From NCBI GenBank assembly GCA_009780115.1, contig WRAQ01000002.1, positions 62,001 through 126,000 on the forward strand: a stretch of DNA of 64,000 nucleotides. The letters run 5' to 3'. A program made the position numbers and the translations under genes. Positions 35,909 through 45,522 of the stretch are shown piece after piece; within the stretch, counting starts at the first letter, position 1, and each line of letters starts with the position of its first letter. The notes under the pieces were generated by a model. It saw only the letters and a program-made list of their open reading frames with translations. It did not search any database and was not told the origin of the DNA. Source of the stretch: Lachnospiraceae bacterium. GTDB lineage: Bacteria; Bacillota; Clostridia; Lachnospirales; Lachnospiraceae.

Positions 35909-37303
35909 CTACACATACTCATTTATCACAAACGATTTCTTAACCAGCTCGCGCGCTTCTAAAAGACCTGCTACCGTACCGGCACTAATCATTTGAACCA
36001 AAATATTCCCTAACGCGGTTCCTTCAACCGGCCCGGCAGTTACTTTCTTTTTGCAAATTTTTGCAGTCAATTCATTCAGATAACCATCCTGGCTGCCCCC
36101 GCCGACAATACAGATTTTGTCATAAATTTTTCCGGTAATCGTTTCAATTTCAACTACTGTTTTTGCATAACTCACCGCAAGGCTATGATAAACACAAAAA
36201 ATCAATTCGCCGATGTTATCCGGTACTTGTTGGCCTGATTCTTTTAAAGCAGCTTTTATTTCCGCTTCCATATTTTCCGGGGCAAGAAAACGGTGTTCAT
36301 TTACATCAAAAACTGAAGGAAAATCAGAACTTTTTGCGGCATAATCAGCCAAATCACTAAAACTATATTCATCATTATAATCTTTTTTGATACTTTGAAT
36401 AATCCACAAGCCCATGATATTCTTAAGATACCGGAAGCGGTATTGATAACCACCTTCATTGGCAAGGTTACTCTGCCGGCTTGCTTCGGTACAAATCGGT
36501 TCAGTAAGCTCAACCCCGATAATACTCCACGTCCCACTGGATAGAAAGATGCTTTTTTCATCAATTGGCGCACTGACAACTGCACAAGCGGTATCATGCG
36601 TACAGGGTAAGATGACCTCGGCACCGAAACCTAAACGTTGCTTGATTTCGGGCAAAAAATTGCCTACATTTGTCCCTGGTGGTTTGATTTCGCCGAAAAA
36701 CTTCTCCGGCAGCCCGATTTTTTTAATCAGCTCAAAATCCCAAGCCTTTGATTTGGAGTTAACCAGCGCTGTCGTAGATGAAATAGTATACTCATGCTGC
36801 CGCTCACCGGTAAGCAAATAACTCAAATAGGACGGTATCATTAAGAACCCGGCGGCGGCTTCCAGCAGTTCCGGCTGATATTTTTGCAAGGCCATAAACT
36901 GATAGACGGTATTAAAAATCATCTTTTGGATTCCGGTGCGATGATATAAATCTTGCTCACTAATAATTCCACTCAATATCTCATCCATGCCATCGGTCCG
37001 GCTATCACGGTAAGATACCGCATCGCCAAGCAGTTGGCCGTTTTTATCCACCAAAACAAAATCAACCCCCCAGGTATTGATACCTAAGCTAACTGGAATT
37101 TTGCCAATTTCCTTACATTTTGCGATACCGGTTAAAACTTCTGCAAACAATGTCTCAATATCCCAGCACAAAAAACCGTTCTTTTTGGTAAAACCGTTCT
37201 TAAAACGATGAATTTCGGAAAGCGTAATCTTTCCGTCAACCAAACTTCCTAATATATGCCGGCCGCTGGAAGCACCAATATCAATAGCTAAATATGTTGA
37301 CAA
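35909..37303 (-). CDS. rhaB: Rhamnulokinase (FGGY family)
   Basis: Phosphorylates L-rhamnulose at C1. It has 464 residues. The N-terminal phosphate loop is AIDIGASSGRHILG, the substrate segment GINTWGVDFVLVD is diagnostic of RhaB, and the C-terminal ATP-site is IVGGGSQDGYLNELTA. The start is TTG 37303, supported by GGAGG 9 bases upstream. No separate fuculokinase is present although fucI is, so this kinase may also act on L-fuculose, which is inference. Confidence 0.9.
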   Translation of the reverse strand: MSTYLAIDIGASSGRHILGSLVDGKITLSEIHRFKNGFTKKNGFLCWDIETLFAEVLTGIAKCKEIGKIPVSLGINTWGVDFVLVDKNGQLLGDAVSYRDSRTDGMDEILSGIISEQDLYHRTGIQKMIFNTVYQFMALQKYQPELLEAAAGFLMIPSYLSYLLTGERQHEYTISSTTALVNSKSKAWDFELIKKIGLPEKFFGEIKPPGTNVGNFLPEIKQRLGFGAEVILPCTHDTACAVVSAPIDEKSIFLSSGTWSIIGVELTEPICTEASRQSNLANEGGYQYRFRYLKNIMGLWIIQSIKKDYNDEYSFSDLADYAAKSSDFPSVFDVNEHRFLAPENMEAEIKAALKESGQQVPDNIGELIFCVYHSLAVSYAKTVVEIETITGKIYDKICIVGGGSQDGYLNELTAKICKKKVTAGPVEGTALGNILVQMISAGTVAGLLEARELVKKSFVINEYV

Positions 37304-37354
37304 TGATTTGCCCTCCTTTTATAACCAAAAAAGCTCGATAAGGAACCATCACTA

Positions 37355-38032
37355 TTAATCAATTATATCAGCCGGATGTTTTCCGGTCATGCCGAATTTG
37401 CTGCGAAGCCCATATAAAACATTAACTTGCTCCGGGCTTAACTCTTTCGGCCCGCCAAGCATTTTCGATTGGTATAAAAGTTGGGCATAAAACTCGACTG
37501 ATTCCATCTTATGATAAGCAGATAATAAAGAATCAGCAAAAGTCAGCGCTCCGTGATTTTCCAATAATACCGCATCGTAGGATTGTAAATATTTTGAAAT
37601 CGCATCGGGAATCTCATCTGTTGAAGGGGTACCGTATTCGGCAATCGGCACAGAACCCAAAGTAATGATTGCTTCCGGCATAATCGGCTGGGTCAGGGGA
37701 ATCCCCGCGATAGCAAAACTGGTAGCGTACAAAGGATGGGCATGTACCACCGCTTTGACATCAGGGCGCTCGCGGTAAACACGCAGGTGCATTTTCATCT
37801 CCGATGAAGGTTTAAAATCTTTATTTGCCTGGATAATATTTCCATTAGCATCAATTTTACAAATATAATCAGGAGTCATGAAACCTTTGCTCACCCCAGT
37901 AGGCGTACATAAATATTCGTGCTCATTCAGCTTGACCGAAAAATTCCCGTCATTCGCAGCAACCATGCCGCGGTTATATACTCTTTTGCCGATTTCACAC
38001 ATTTCTTGTTTTATTTCATATTCGTTCATCAT
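37355..38032 (-). CDS. fucA: Class II aldolase, L-fuculose-phosphate aldolase type
   Basis: A zinc-dependent aldolase of 225 residues that splits L-fuculose 1-phosphate (and possibly L-rhamnulose 1-phosphate) into DHAP and L-lactaldehyde. Motifs are NDGNFSVKL, the zinc ligands HAHP in VVHAHPLYATSFA, and LLENHGAL. Length and motifs fit FucA rather than the longer RhaD. GGAGG precedes the two tandem ATG codons. It is the only aldolase in the operon, which contains both fucose and rhamnose isomerases, so it may serve both routes. Confidence 0.85.
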   Translation of the reverse strand: MMNEYEIKQEMCEIGKRVYNRGMVAANDGNFSVKLNEHEYLCTPTGVSKGFMTPDYICKIDANGNIIQANKDFKPSSEMKMHLRVYRERPDVKAVVHAHPLYATSFAIAGIPLTQPIMPEAIITLGSVPIAEYGTPSTDEIPDAISKYLQSYDAVLLENHGALTFADSLLSAYHKMESVEFYAQLLYQSKMLGGPKELSPEQVNVLYGLRSKFGMTGKHPADIID

Positions 38033-38204
38033 CGTTTTTATCCTCCAAATTAACTATTTTTATAATGCCACACAATGCCAAACAATGCAACACGTGTCAA
38101 TGCGCTATTGTGCTGTTTTTAATTATTTAAGTTTTGTCCAGCCACCGATTTGACATTTCGATGTTATGACAATTCCATCCGGTGTTTTATGAGCGCACTT
38201 AATA

Positions 38205-39458
38205 TCATCTTTTACTCAAAACAACCTCCTCATATTGCATTACTTTCGCAAGCCAGTCTTCTTTCTCCGGTATATTGTTTTTCTGGCAAAAATAATTCCA
38301 CACATCACCCGCCGGATACATTTTCAGTTCTTCCTGAAACGCAAGAAGCTCAGTCATTCGGTCTTCATTTTGAAGTTTGGCGAGATTTTCATGAGGGCAT
38401 AGTAAGGCATATAATAATGCCTTCTGCCAGTTACGCATCCCAATTGTCCAAGCTGCCACCCGATTGATGCTTGCATCAAAAAAATCAAGCCCCACATAAA
38501 CACGGTCAAGGGCGTCATTTCTGATAATTTCTTTAGCAATTTCTTTTGTTTCATCATCTAATAATACAACATGGTCACTATCCCACCGGACAGGGCGGGT
38601 AATATGCAAGGCAAGTTTATCATGAAATAACAGCATCGCCGAAATCTTATCCGAAACCATTTCCGTTGGATGATAATGTCCGTTATCCATCAGGCTTAGG
38701 ATGCCGTTCTTTGCAGCATAATTAGTCGTAAATTCCGCTGAACCAACGGTATATGATTCGACCCCGATTCCGAACACTTTGGATTCTAAGCAAACAATTA
38801 CTTTGGACTTATCATAATCAATTGCCAGAATCTCATCGAGGGAATTTTTGAAACGTGCCCGCGGTGAAAGCCGGTCAGCCGGAATGTCTTTATAACCATC
38901 AGGAATCCAGATATTCATCAAACATGGCTGATTCAGTTCCGCGGCAAAATATTCAGAAATACGGATGCAAGCTTGCCCGTGACGAATCCAGAAATCCCGT
39001 ACTTCCTTATCAGGGCTTGACAAAGTCAAGTTATCTTTCACCATTTTATGTGAGAAATAGGTCGGGTTAAAATCAAGGCCGAGGCCGCGCTTTCTTGCAA
39101 ACCCTACCCATTCGCTGAAATGTTTGGGTTCCAGCTTATCACGGTCGGCAAATTCACCTTCTTTAAACACGGCATAATTTGCATGTAAATTTATTTTGTG
39201 CTTTCCGGGTACCAAGCTAAGAACCATATCAATATCGGCCATCAATTCTTCCGGTGTCCTTGCCTTGCCCGGATAATTGCCGGTTGTTTGGATTCCGCCG
39301 GTCAGCGGCCCGTTTTGGTCAAATCCAGTGACATCATCACCTTGCCAGCAGTGCATTGAAATACTGATATTTTCCAGCTTGCGGATAGCTTCATCAGTAT
39401 CTACCCCCAGTTTGCGGTAGATTTCTTTTGTTGATTCATATCTTTGTAAAGTTGTCAT
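38205..39458 (-). CDS. rhaA: L-rhamnose isomerase
   Basis: Converts L-rhamnose to L-rhamnulose. It has 417 residues from ATG 39458 (GAGG upstream), the usual length. Family segments include ISMHCWQGDDVTGFD, INLHANYAVF, LDFNPTYFSH, DNGHYHPTE and HITRPVRWDSDHVV, which carry the metal ligands. It is the first gene of the minus-strand deoxyhexose operon. The ASKHA gene diverges from it only 57 bp away, so the promoters overlap. Confidence 0.95.
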   Translation of the reverse strand: MTTLQRYESTKEIYRKLGVDTDEAIRKLENISISMHCWQGDDVTGFDQNGPLTGGIQTTGNYPGKARTPEELMADIDMVLSLVPGKHKINLHANYAVFKEGEFADRDKLEPKHFSEWVGFARKRGLGLDFNPTYFSHKMVKDNLTLSSPDKEVRDFWIRHGQACIRISEYFAAELNQPCLMNIWIPDGYKDIPADRLSPRARFKNSLDEILAIDYDKSKVIVCLESKVFGIGVESYTVGSAEFTTNYAAKNGILSLMDNGHYHPTEMVSDKISAMLLFHDKLALHITRPVRWDSDHVVLLDDETKEIAKEIIRNDALDRVYVGLDFFDASINRVAAWTIGMRNWQKALLYALLCPHENLAKLQNEDRMTELLAFQEELKMYPAGDVWNYFCQKNNIPEKEDWLAKVMQYEEVVLSKR

Positions 39459-39515
39459 TTTATTTTTCCTCGTTATTTTGCCCATACTCTTCTTTGAGTT
39501 TTAGTGTACCATAGA

Positions 39516-40871
39516 ATGATAGGAATTGAAAAGGCAGATGGTTTGTATTATACTGATGGCAATATGGAAAAAGTGTTTCGCGGTGACAAAAGCCAATTGT
39601 ATAATATGAGCTGTAAAAGAGAATGCCTGTCATGTGGAAAATGCAGCAAGCGCCAAATCGCATTATGCAACGATTTGGATGCCTCATATAGCTGTGAACA
39701 GCGAAGCAGTGAGCCGTTACTGCCGGAGCCGGAGACACGTTCCGGTTTTGGTGATTGTTTTGGAATTGCGATTGATATCGGTACAACGAACGTTGTCCTT
39801 GCGTTATTAAATTTGTCTAACGGTGAATTATTAGCAAGGCACAGCTTTATGAATCCTCAACATTTATACGGCCCGGATGTCATTTCACGTATTCATTCCG
39901 CTAATCAAGGTAAATTAGCGGAACTTAAAAGCCTTATCACCGATAGTATTTCTGGCGGAATTAATACTTTATTATCTCATGCTAAGGTGGAAAATGCGGC
40001 CGAGATTATTATTGCCGGAAATACGGCAATGATATATTTATTATTAGGATTATCGTGCGAGAGCCTGGGCAAATCGCCTTTTAAACCAGCTTTTCAATTG
40101 AAAGAAAATTATGAATTATTTGGCCGGCCGGCTCGGATTTGCCCATGGTTTTCGGCTTTTGCCGGCGGTGATATTTTAGCAGGGTTATTAAATGTGTTAC
40201 ACCGAGGTGAAGATTGCTTTTTACTGATTGACCTTGGCACTAATGGCGAGATTGCTTTATACAACAAAGGTACACTAACGGTCACAGCTACTGCTGCCGG
40301 GCCAGCCTTTGAGGGTTCAAGGCACCGGGGCGGGGCTTCGGTTATCCTTGATGATTTGGCAAAACTTTTAGATGATGGTGTGATTGATAAAACGGGATTA
40401 ATCTGCGGAGATGGCCTTACACAGGAGACAGATTTTACATCTAAGAAGACTTCTGCGCAGGAGACGATTTCTGCACCCGAGACGGCTTTTACCCAAAAAG
40501 AAATCCGCGATTTACAATTAGCCAAGTCCGCCGTCCGTTCCGGGATAGAAATCTTGCTTCATTCGGCAGAGTTAAATTATACCGACCTTAAAGCGGTTTA
40601 TCTTGCGGGCGGCATCGGGCAGGCGATTAATATAGATAGTGCAATTACGGTCGGGTTATTACCGGAAGAACTCAAAAAATTGATGCCCGGCGGCAATTCC
40701 AAAGTGTCAGCGGTTGGTAACGCATCACTTTGGGGGGCGATCCGGCTTCTTCTTGCACCTGAGGGTGCAGGAAAAGATATGCAGAAATTATTGGCAAATT
40801 ATACTGATATTAATTTAGCCGGGCATCCGTTGTTTGAGGAGTTGTTTGTGAGATATTTGGATTTTAATTGA
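39516..40871 (+). CDS. ASKHA-domain protein related to reductive activators of corrinoid proteins (DUF4445-like)
   Basis: A protein of about 451 residues. The ASKHA nucleotide-binding fold is shown by IAIDIGTTNVVLALLNL, LIDLGTNGEIAL, AGPAFEGSRHRGGA and VYLAGGIGQAINI, which match the C-terminal domain of RACo-type activators. The usual N-terminal [2Fe-2S] ferredoxin domain is missing. In its place is a short Cys cluster (CKRECLSCGKCSKRQIALC, about residues 33-51) that could hold an iron-sulfur cluster. There is also a short Thr/Glu/Ala-rich insert (SKKTSAQETISAPET). ATG 39516 is the likely start, though the ribosome site is weak. The partner protein is unknown. Confidence 0.7.
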   Translation: MIGIEKADGLYYTDGNMEKVFRGDKSQLYNMSCKRECLSCGKCSKRQIALCNDLDASYSCEQRSSEPLLPEPETRSGFGDCFGIAIDIGTTNVVLALLNLSNGELLARHSFMNPQHLYGPDVISRIHSANQGKLAELKSLITDSISGGINTLLSHAKVENAAEIIIAGNTAMIYLLLGLSCESLGKSPFKPAFQLKENYELFGRPARICPWFSAFAGGDILAGLLNVLHRGEDCFLLIDLGTNGEIALYNKGTLTVTATAAGPAFEGSRHRGGASVILDDLAKLLDDGVIDKTGLICGDGLTQETDFTSKKTSAQETISAPETAFTQKEIRDLQLAKSAVRSGIEILLHSAELNYTDLKAVYLAGGIGQAINIDSAITVGLLPEELKKLMPGGNSKVSAVGNASLWGAIRLLLAPEGAGKDMQKLLANYTDINLAGHPLFEELFVRYLDFN

Positions 40872-40892
40872 ATCCGTAAATCTTTATCTTCC

Positions 40893-42059
40893 TTATTGTT
40901 TCATAAACTCCAAATTCTTTCGAATCAATTCACACCGCTGCTCAACACATTCAACTGACCTAAGCGGGTCAGCAGGCGTATTCAGAACATAGTCAAGCAA
41001 GCGGCCGATTGTTGAGGTTGCGACATGAAGGCGTGTATCACTTGCAGCATAATAAAGATAAATATCATCACCATTCACGATGGCGCCATTAGTAAAGACA
41101 ACATTGCTGACATCACCAATACGCTCGTCACCCAAAGGCCCTAAGAGTAATCCTGAAGGTTCGGCAATCACCTTGGAAGGATTGACCGAATCGGTCAAAA
41201 ATGCGTAAATTACATATCTCAACCCGGCAGCCGTATTTCGAACGCCATGGGCAATATGAAGCCAGCCTTTATCCGTTTTAATCGGAACAGCCCCGCCCCC
41301 GTTTTTCGCTTCAGTGATAGTATGGTATTTGCGTTCGCTGCTGATGGTTTCTTCGTCAATTACGGCATTTTCGATATCATCACACAAACCAAACCCGATT
41401 CCGCCGCCGGAACCGGTTTCAATGAAGTCATCCATCGGACGGGTATAAAAAGCATATTTGCCATCGATAAACTCGGGGTGAAGAATTACATTTCGCTGTT
41501 GAGGCGAACGCAAGGTTTTCAAATCAGGAAGGCGTTCCCAAGTCTTTAAGTCTTTGGTCCGCGCAATCCCGGCGGCGGCCACTGCTGCCGAAAGGTCATT
41601 GACCGATTTATCCTTACTTTCAGAGCAAAAAACTCCGTAAATATAACCATCTTCATGTTGGGTCAAGCGCATATCATAAACATTCGTTTCTTCAGGGCTG
41701 GTATCAGGTAATCTAACCGGATAATCCCAGAAACGAAAATTATCAATTCCATTGTCACTTTCCGCAACACCAAAGAAAGACTTGCGGTCATTGCCTTCAA
41801 TCCGGGCTACCAGCAGATATTTTCCGTCCAGCAAAATCGCACCGGAATTAAAGACCGCATTTATCCCTAAACGTTCCATAAAATAAGGATTAGTTTTTGG
41901 GTTAAGGTCATATTTCCACGTGAGAGGAATATGATTTCTTGTTAAAACCGGATAACGGTAACGGTCAAAGATACCATTATAAAAATCGGATTTTTCATTT
42001 TTTTGCGCCAACAAAGTTTCTAATTTGGATTGAAGAACTTGATATTTTTCGTGGAACAT
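40893..42059 (-). CDS. GH130 4-O-beta-D-mannosyl-D-glucose phosphorylase-like enzyme
   Basis: A five-bladed beta-propeller phosphorylase of 388 residues. GH130 motifs include [33 protein letters not shown], the catalytic Asp region TNVYDMRLT and [16 protein letters not shown]130_1 enzymes split mannosyl-beta-1,4-glucose with phosphate into mannose 1-phosphate and glucose. The adjacent cellobiose 2-epimerase makes that substrate from beta-mannobiose, which strongly supports the call. AAGGAAA precedes the ATG. Confidence 0.9.
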   Translation of the reverse strand: MFHEKYQVLQSKLETLLAQKNEKSDFYNGIFDRYRYPVLTRNHIPLTWKYDLNPKTNPYFMERLGINAVFNSGAILLDGKYLLVARIEGNDRKSFFGVAESDNGIDNFRFWDYPVRLPDTSPEETNVYDMRLTQHEDGYIYGVFCSESKDKSVNDLSAAVAAAGIARTKDLKTWERLPDLKTLRSPQQRNVILHPEFIDGKYAFYTRPMDDFIETGSGGGIGFGLCDDIENAVIDEETISSERKYHTITEAKNGGGAVPIKTDKGWLHIAHGVRNTAAGLRYVIYAFLTDSVNPSKVIAEPSGLLLGPLGDERIGDVSNVVFTNGAIVNGDDIYLYYAASDTRLHVATSTIGRLLDYVLNTPADPLRSVECVEQRCELIRKNLEFMKQ

Positions 42060-42101
42060 TGAATTTCCTTTCCATATTAAGAGTGCCCGCGAAGCGGGAC
42101 T

Positions 42102-42147
42102 AGTTTATTTTTGATGTCGTAACTTTGTACGACATTTTAGATAAACT
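42102..42147 (-). repeat. 46-bp hairpin element abutting the epimerase stop codon, copy 1
   Basis: The ends AGTTTAT and ATAAACT pair, as do the inner arms TGATGTCGTA and TACGACATTT. It starts 2 bases after the stop codon at 42150. The element at 62296-62341 has the same layout (TTTATTTTTGRTGYCG) with different but still complementary inner arms. Next to it, CCCGCGAAGCGGG forms a small hairpin at 42086-42098. Confidence 0.65.
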
Positions 42148-42149
42148 CT

Positions 42150-43322
42150 TTATATTTCTATCTCCGATTTAATAACTTCAAAGCACATCCGCCCATTATG
42201 GTAAGGGCATTTCCACGGTTCAGCAAGCGGAAGGCCGGGGGTAGGTACGCCGTCTTTTCCAACTTCATAAAACCATTCCGAATCAGCGCGGTTATCAATC
42301 AGATATTCCTTGATATACTCCCAGGTACTGCGTGCCGCTTCCAGATACTCGGTTCGCTTAGGCTCGCGTTTATAACCACGCAAAAAACCAACTACGGCTT
42401 CTGCCTGAACCCACCAAACGCGAGTTTCGTTAACCTCGCCCTTTTCCGATTCATAAGCAAGTGAATGTCCGTCAAAAGCTATTTTGAATATTTCATCTGT
42501 CAAATGGGCGGTAATCGGTGTCATCCGGATAAAATAGGAACGGTTCCCCAATACCTCCACTGCCCTGTCAATCAGCCAGGCTGCTTCTATATCATGCCCA
42601 TATGAGTGCAAATCGATAATCGGATTCATATTCACGTCAAAAAATACTTCCTGCCGCCGTAGAATCGGATTATATACTGTTTCAGCAAAGGTACTCAAAA
42701 TCCACTCCAACCGGTCTCTAACAACATTCTTCGGCGCAACCCGGTATAGTTCGGTATATGCTTCAAGGACATGGAGCAATGTGTTCATTGTTTTTGCGGC
42801 AATTACACCGTTTTCTGACAATTCTTCATTTTCAATTTCAATAAAATATTCGTTAAATGAATCTATGTAGCCGATTTCATCAGTACAGTTTTCTTCAATC
42901 AAGGAAAATAAATCAAAGGCAAGTTGCAGGGCTTCCTCATCACCGGAAGCTTCATAATAAGAAGCAAGGGCATAAACGGCAAAAGCTTGATTATAGGTAT
43001 ATTTGTTCGTATCTGCAACCACACCATTATGGCGGATTGACCAAAAAATTCCGCCGTTTTTAGTATCAATACAACTTTCCTTCAAAAAATTATAAGCATG
43101 CCTCGCTTCATCGAGTAATGTTTCATCCTTGAGAAGTGTATAGGCATTAGCAAAAAACCATAAAATCCGGCTATTTAGGATGCAACCTTTGTCGGCTGTT
43201 TTGTTAACCTTCAGGTCATAATCAACTTTGCCGTAATAACCGCCTTTTTCGTAGTCCCTTAAGCCTTTCCAGAAAGGGATGATGACTTTTTCCAAGTGTT
43301 CTTTAACTTCTTTTTTCATCAT
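42150..43322 (-). CDS. Cellobiose 2-epimerase (AGE family)
   Basis: An (alpha/alpha)6-barrel epimerase of 390 residues. Family residues are visible in GGYYGKVDYDL, NSRILWFFANAY, DLHSYGHDIEAAWLI (catalytic His region), TRVWWVQAEAVVGFL and EWFYEVG. These enzymes epimerise the reducing-end residue of beta-1,4 disaccharides. Beside the GH130 gene it would turn mannobiose into mannosyl-glucose, so the two form the known bacterial mannan disaccharide pathway. AAGGAG precedes the tandem ATG codons. Confidence 0.92.
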   Translation of the reverse strand: MMKKEVKEHLEKVIIPFWKGLRDYEKGGYYGKVDYDLKVNKTADKGCILNSRILWFFANAYTLLKDETLLDEARHAYNFLKESCIDTKNGGIFWSIRHNGVVADTNKYTYNQAFAVYALASYYEASGDEEALQLAFDLFSLIEENCTDEIGYIDSFNEYFIEIENEELSENGVIAAKTMNTLLHVLEAYTELYRVAPKNVVRDRLEWILSTFAETVYNPILRRQEVFFDVNMNPIIDLHSYGHDIEAAWLIDRAVEVLGNRSYFIRMTPITAHLTDEIFKIAFDGHSLAYESEKGEVNETRVWWVQAEAVVGFLRGYKREPKRTEYLEAARSTWEYIKEYLIDNRADSEWFYEVGKDGVPTPGLPLAEPWKCPYHNGRMCFEVIKSEIEI

Positions 43323-43378
43323 GGCAGACTCCTTTGTTAACTGATGTGATACCTGCGGATTACTCCGTGCGAACGGAA

Positions 43379-44266
43379 TTAACCTAGGTATTCGGCAAAC
43401 TCTTCCTCGGAAGCGTTCAAAAACACGATTCCGATTACACCGGGGCCGGTATGTGCGCCAATTGCACAGCCAACCTGGCCATGTACAACGCTTTTTACAT
43501 TATATATTTCTTTCAAACGCCCAGCTATGTCGTTTGCTATTTCTTTATTTGTCCCGGAGCAAACAAAAACCCGCTGTTTTTCAAGTTCTACCCCACGCTC
43601 ACCAACCATTTCAATTAAACGGCTGACTGCTTTACGGAAACCACGGATTTTTTCCTTTGGTTCAAGAGCGCCTTTTTTATTAACAACAATAATCGGTTTA
43701 ATATCAAGGGCCCCGCCCATCGCCCCGGAAAATTTGCTGATCCGGCCGCCTTTAATCAGGTACTCCAAAGTTGTCACTGAAACTATATGCTCGACCCTGC
43801 CTGCACTATAAAAACGGGCGGCTTTGAGTAGCACATCTTTAGGCGCGCCGTTTTCTTGCATAATAAATAACCGCTCAACAATCAAGGTAATACCGCAGGA
43901 AGCACTTTTTGAATCAATTATCGTCATTTTGAAATCAGGATGTTTTTCTTTTATCTCATGCCGCGCCAGGATTGCGGCATTAAATGTCCCGGCAATACCG
44001 GTCGAAAAACAAATGTATAACACTTCATCACCACGCTCGGCATAAGGGGTAAAATGTTGGACAAACATATATTGGTTGATATGATAGGTTTTGATGTCCT
44101 TTCCTTCTTTTTGGATCCGGTAAAAATCATCAGGAAAAATATTATCCCCGTCAAAATAATCAATCCCATCAATAGTAACCGGAGTCGGTATGACATGAAT
44201 GTCATATTTCTCTTTTATTTCAAGAGGCATATCAGATGCCGAGTCGGTGACTATAACAAATGCCAT
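43379..44266 (-). CDS. DegV family fatty-acid-binding protein
   Basis: A protein of 295 residues with the DegV layout: N-terminal IVTDSASDMP, the segment YICFSTGIAGTFNAA and the core YLIKGGRISKFSGAMGGALDIKPI. Related FakB proteins bind fatty acids and present them to the FakA kinase for phospholipid synthesis. No fakA is nearby. AAGGAG supports ATG 44266, 16 bp after the aldo/keto reductase stop. Confidence 0.88.
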   Translation of the reverse strand: MAFVIVTDSASDMPLEIKEKYDIHVIPTPVTIDGIDYFDGDNIFPDDFYRIQKEGKDIKTYHINQYMFVQHFTPYAERGDEVLYICFSTGIAGTFNAAILARHEIKEKHPDFKMTIIDSKSASCGITLIVERLFIMQENGAPKDVLLKAARFYSAGRVEHIVSVTTLEYLIKGGRISKFSGAMGGALDIKPIIVVNKKGALEPKEKIRGFRKAVSRLIEMVGERGVELEKQRVFVCSGTNKEIANDIAGRLKEIYNVKSVVHGQVGCAIGAHTGPGVIGIVFLNASEEEFAEYLG

Positions 44267-44282
44267 TATATTCTCCTTCAGT

Positions 44283-45395
44283 TTATACTGCCTTAGGGTC
44301 AATCTTTTTATTTATATGCGTAAGGCGGTCCATTATATTCAGGTGCTGGGTACACAAACCTTCGCACAACCCGCAACGGGTACATGCCCCGGCATCTTCA
44401 GCCGTAACATCCCAGTGCCAGGCAAGCCGGTTCATAAAGCTGCCGCCTAATAAAACCATATTGTAGGCATCCATGAATTTCGGGATTTGAACGCCAACCG
44501 GACATTTGTCACAATAACCGCAACCGGTACACATATCATCGATTGATTCGCCTTTATTTTCGTATTCAAGATAAATTTCCGCCGCCGGCCTCTCAACGAG
44601 ATTTTCGACTGCAAGGCAGGCATCATCAACATGGGCTTTTGTCGCACAACCGGCAAGGGCAATCGTTATCTCACGATGAGAAGCAACAAATCTAAGCGCC
44701 GCCCCGGCGACATTCAAGTTCGTGCCTTCGGTAAGATAAGCGAATTTGTCCGGATTGTCGGGAATCAAGCCGCCCCCGAGAGGATTCATCGCCACAATCC
44801 CCATACCTTTTTCATAAGCGGTACTGATTCCACTCTGGCGGAAACGATAATTCAAAGCATTGTATCCAATCAGCATCCCTTGGAAATTGTCGTGTGCAAT
44901 CGCTGTCTCTAAATGATCGCCGCGCATATGGGAAGAAAAAACGATATTGCGAATCAAACCTTCGGCTTTCGCTTCTTGACAAAATTCATACATAACATCA
45001 TAAAGCTTACGAAACCCTTCCAAATTAATAATGCACCAGAGGTGATAAAAATCTATGTAATCCACTTTTAACCGCTCCAGCGATTTTTCCAAACGGCGGC
45101 GGAAGTTATCTTTTGTGGGCGGCCCTTCGCAAGTCCCGATATTTGCTTTTGTAGAAATATAAAAACTATTACGCGGCATTTGCGATAATGCTATTCCGGT
45201 GATGGTTTCGCTTGTATCATCACAATAGAATGGGGCTGTATCAAAATAATTAATCCCTTTTTCATGAGCATAAAGTGGTATTTCCGCGCATTTTTCAAAC
45301 CGTCCGGCTTTGGTATCCTCATAATCATACCGCATACAGCCGAAGCCAATCGCCGAAACTTTCATATCAGTATTGCCATAATTTTTGTAGTACAT
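44283..45395 (-). CDS. Aldo/keto reductase with C-terminal [4Fe-4S] ferredoxin domain
   Basis: A 370-residue protein. The TIM-barrel AKR part shows GFGCMRYDYED, INYFDTAPFY, SLERLKVDYIDFYHLW and the late GCATKAHVDD. The C-terminal part (about 290-370) has two clusters, CTGCGYCDKCPVG and CTRCGLCEGLC, as in the anaerobe-type ferredoxin AKRs. The substrate is unknown. ATG 45395 is chosen with AAAGGAGG upstream; a longer start would add 17 residues. A second AKR of this class is at 53632. Confidence 0.88.
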   Translation of the reverse strand: MYYKNYGNTDMKVSAIGFGCMRYDYEDTKAGRFEKCAEIPLYAHEKGINYFDTAPFYCDDTSETITGIALSQMPRNSFYISTKANIGTCEGPPTKDNFRRRLEKSLERLKVDYIDFYHLWCIINLEGFRKLYDVMYEFCQEAKAEGLIRNIVFSSHMRGDHLETAIAHDNFQGMLIGYNALNYRFRQSGISTAYEKGMGIVAMNPLGGGLIPDNPDKFAYLTEGTNLNVAGAALRFVASHREITIALAGCATKAHVDDACLAVENLVERPAAEIYLEYENKGESIDDMCTGCGYCDKCPVGVQIPKFMDAYNMVLLGGSFMNRLAWHWDVTAEDAGACTRCGLCEGLCTQHLNIMDRLTHINKKIDPKAV

Positions 45396-45426
45396 AGTGT
45401 TTCCTCCTTTAATGTTGATAGGATAT

Positions 45427-45473
45427 CTACGGATTGCTGCTTGCATGACCTTTTGACCCTAGTATCCTTATTT
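45427..45473. repeat. Short derivative of the 3225-3402 element
   Basis: In reverse orientation it reads GGATACTAGGGTCAAAAGGT, then CATGCAAGCAGCAATCC, then GTAGATATCC. This joins the left end of the 3225 element (GATACCAGGGTCAAAAGGTC) to its right end (GCAGTCCGTAGGTATC) with the middle missing. It lies just upstream of the aldo/keto reductase gene. Confidence 0.55.
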
Positions 45474-45522
45474 TATTACACGATAACCAATTACACAACT
45501 TAATATTGTATAAACTTTTCCA

